A DNA stretch of 24,530 nucleotides from an uncultured Bacillota bacterium (GTDB taxonomy: Bacteria > Bacillota_I > Bacilli_A > RF39 > UBA660). Below the pieces are notes generated by a model. It was given only the letters and a program-made list of their open reading frames with translations, did no database searches and was not told the DNA's origin. The stretch lies in assembly GCA_947168865.1 (NCBI GenBank), contig CAMVNN010000010.1, positions 1 through 24,530 of the forward strand. The letters are read 5' to 3'. The position numbers and the translations under genes were made by a program. Positions 24,151 through 24,530 of this stretch are shown piece after piece. How positions within the stretch are numbered: position 1 is the first letter of the stretch; the number at the start of each line of letters is the position of its first letter.

Positions 24151-24530
24151 CTATAATCCAAGAATAAATAGTTCTAGTGCAAGTGCACTATCAACTATTC
24201 CTTTTTTGGCATTTAAATTAATTTCTCCAAGCTTTTTTAGATTAGAGAGTAAATCATTGTCAGTATAGTTTCTCGCTTTTTCACGGGCTAGTTTTACACG
24301 ATATGGATGTTCTCCAAGCTCGGTTGCAATATCGCGCTCTGAATAGCCATTTTCACCCATTTTCTTAGATTGATACATCAACCTAAATTGATTAGCTAAG
24401 GTGACAATTATTTTGATTGGTTCTTCCTTTAATTTAAGAAGTTCTTCATATGTTCTAATACTTTCCTTGATATTTTTATTTATGATATTATCAATAAATA
24501 AGAAAAAATCTATATTAGGATAACTAGATA
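24151..24530 (-). CDS. holA: DNA polymerase III delta subunit HolA, C-terminal part (5' truncated by window edge)
   Basis: The frame stays open to the window edge, giving about 126 residues of a protein usually near 330. The sequence reads ...INKNIKESIRTYEELLKLKEEPIKIIVTLANQFRLMYQSKKM..., then ATELGEHPYRVKLAREKARNYTDNDLLSNLKKLGEINLNAKKGIVDSALALELFILGL. The EPIK-I...L-A-x-QFR-x-x-x-Q, HPYRVKLA and ...KG..D...ALE.F...L patterns are characteristic of the clamp-loader delta C-terminal collar domain. The protein opens the beta clamp for loading at the fork. It runs directly into surface-glycan genes. Confidence 0.88.
   Translation of the reverse strand, partial: SSYPNIDFFLFIDNIINKNIKESIRTYEELLKLKEEPIKIIVTLANQFRLMYQSKKMGENGYSERDIATELGEHPYRVKLAREKARNYTDNDLLSNLKKLGEINLNAKKGIVDSALALELFILGL

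Noticed and set aside
1..24530. Mycoplasma-type code with TGA as Trp
   Set aside because: TGA ends genes at natural family ends (gene E, LysR gene, pssD) and Trp is encoded by TGG inside genes.
1..24530. tRNA, rRNA, CRISPR arrays or insertion sequences
   Set aside because: No clover-leaf sequences, regularly spaced repeats or transposase motifs were found by reading either strand.

Overview
The window is AT-rich chromosomal DNA from a low-GC Firmicutes-type bacterium, probably an uncultured Bacilli/Mollicutes-like gut lineage (inference). Signs are the strong A/T codon bias, Shine-Dalgarno sites of the form (A)GGTGAT, intrinsic terminators with U-tracts, the xerD-deoB gene pair, and housekeeping genes (mnmA, rarA, holA) of Firmicutes type. 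TGA is used as a stop codon (for example at 12369-12371 and 13290-13292), so this is the standard bacterial code.

Left part (1-16968, + strand). After the 3' end of mnmA comes the most unusual region: five consecutive paralogous genes (called A to E here), each encoding about 740-800 residues. All five read as highly divergent adenylate-forming (ANL superfamily, AMP-binding) enzymes. They keep recognisable A3, A5, A7 and A10 motifs and share a C-terminal extension of about 150-220 residues of unknown nature. No carrier-protein or condensation domain is visible. They form three transcription units (A-B, C-D, E). Each unit begins with the same cassette: a terminator U-tract running into TTGACA, a 17-bp spacer, a -10 box, then an almost invariant 15-base element, CCAAGAAAAATAYGG, at the predicted transcript start. 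They are followed by a LysR-type regulator, a YgjV-like membrane protein, a GNAT-like acyltransferase candidate overlapping an M20 amidohydrolase, and an HTH protein. A reasonable but unproven reading is a locus that activates carboxylic acids as acyl-AMP and transfers them to, or removes them from, amines.

Middle (16969-21240). About 520 bases of very AT-rich, apparently non-coding DNA precede a 35-residue Ser/Arg/Lys/Asn-rich peptide gene. A leftward xerD-deoB operon follows. It is divergent from rarA across a mirror-image pair of overlapping extended -10 promoters. A 51-residue small membrane protein gene with a strong promoter comes next.

Right part (21240-24530, - strand). The 3' end of holA leads into four tightly packed surface-glycan genes: a GT4 glycosyltransferase, a TupA-like ATP-grasp protein, and a PssD/PssE (Alg14/Alg13-like) split glycosyltransferase. 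They overlap or nearly touch and are probably translationally coupled.
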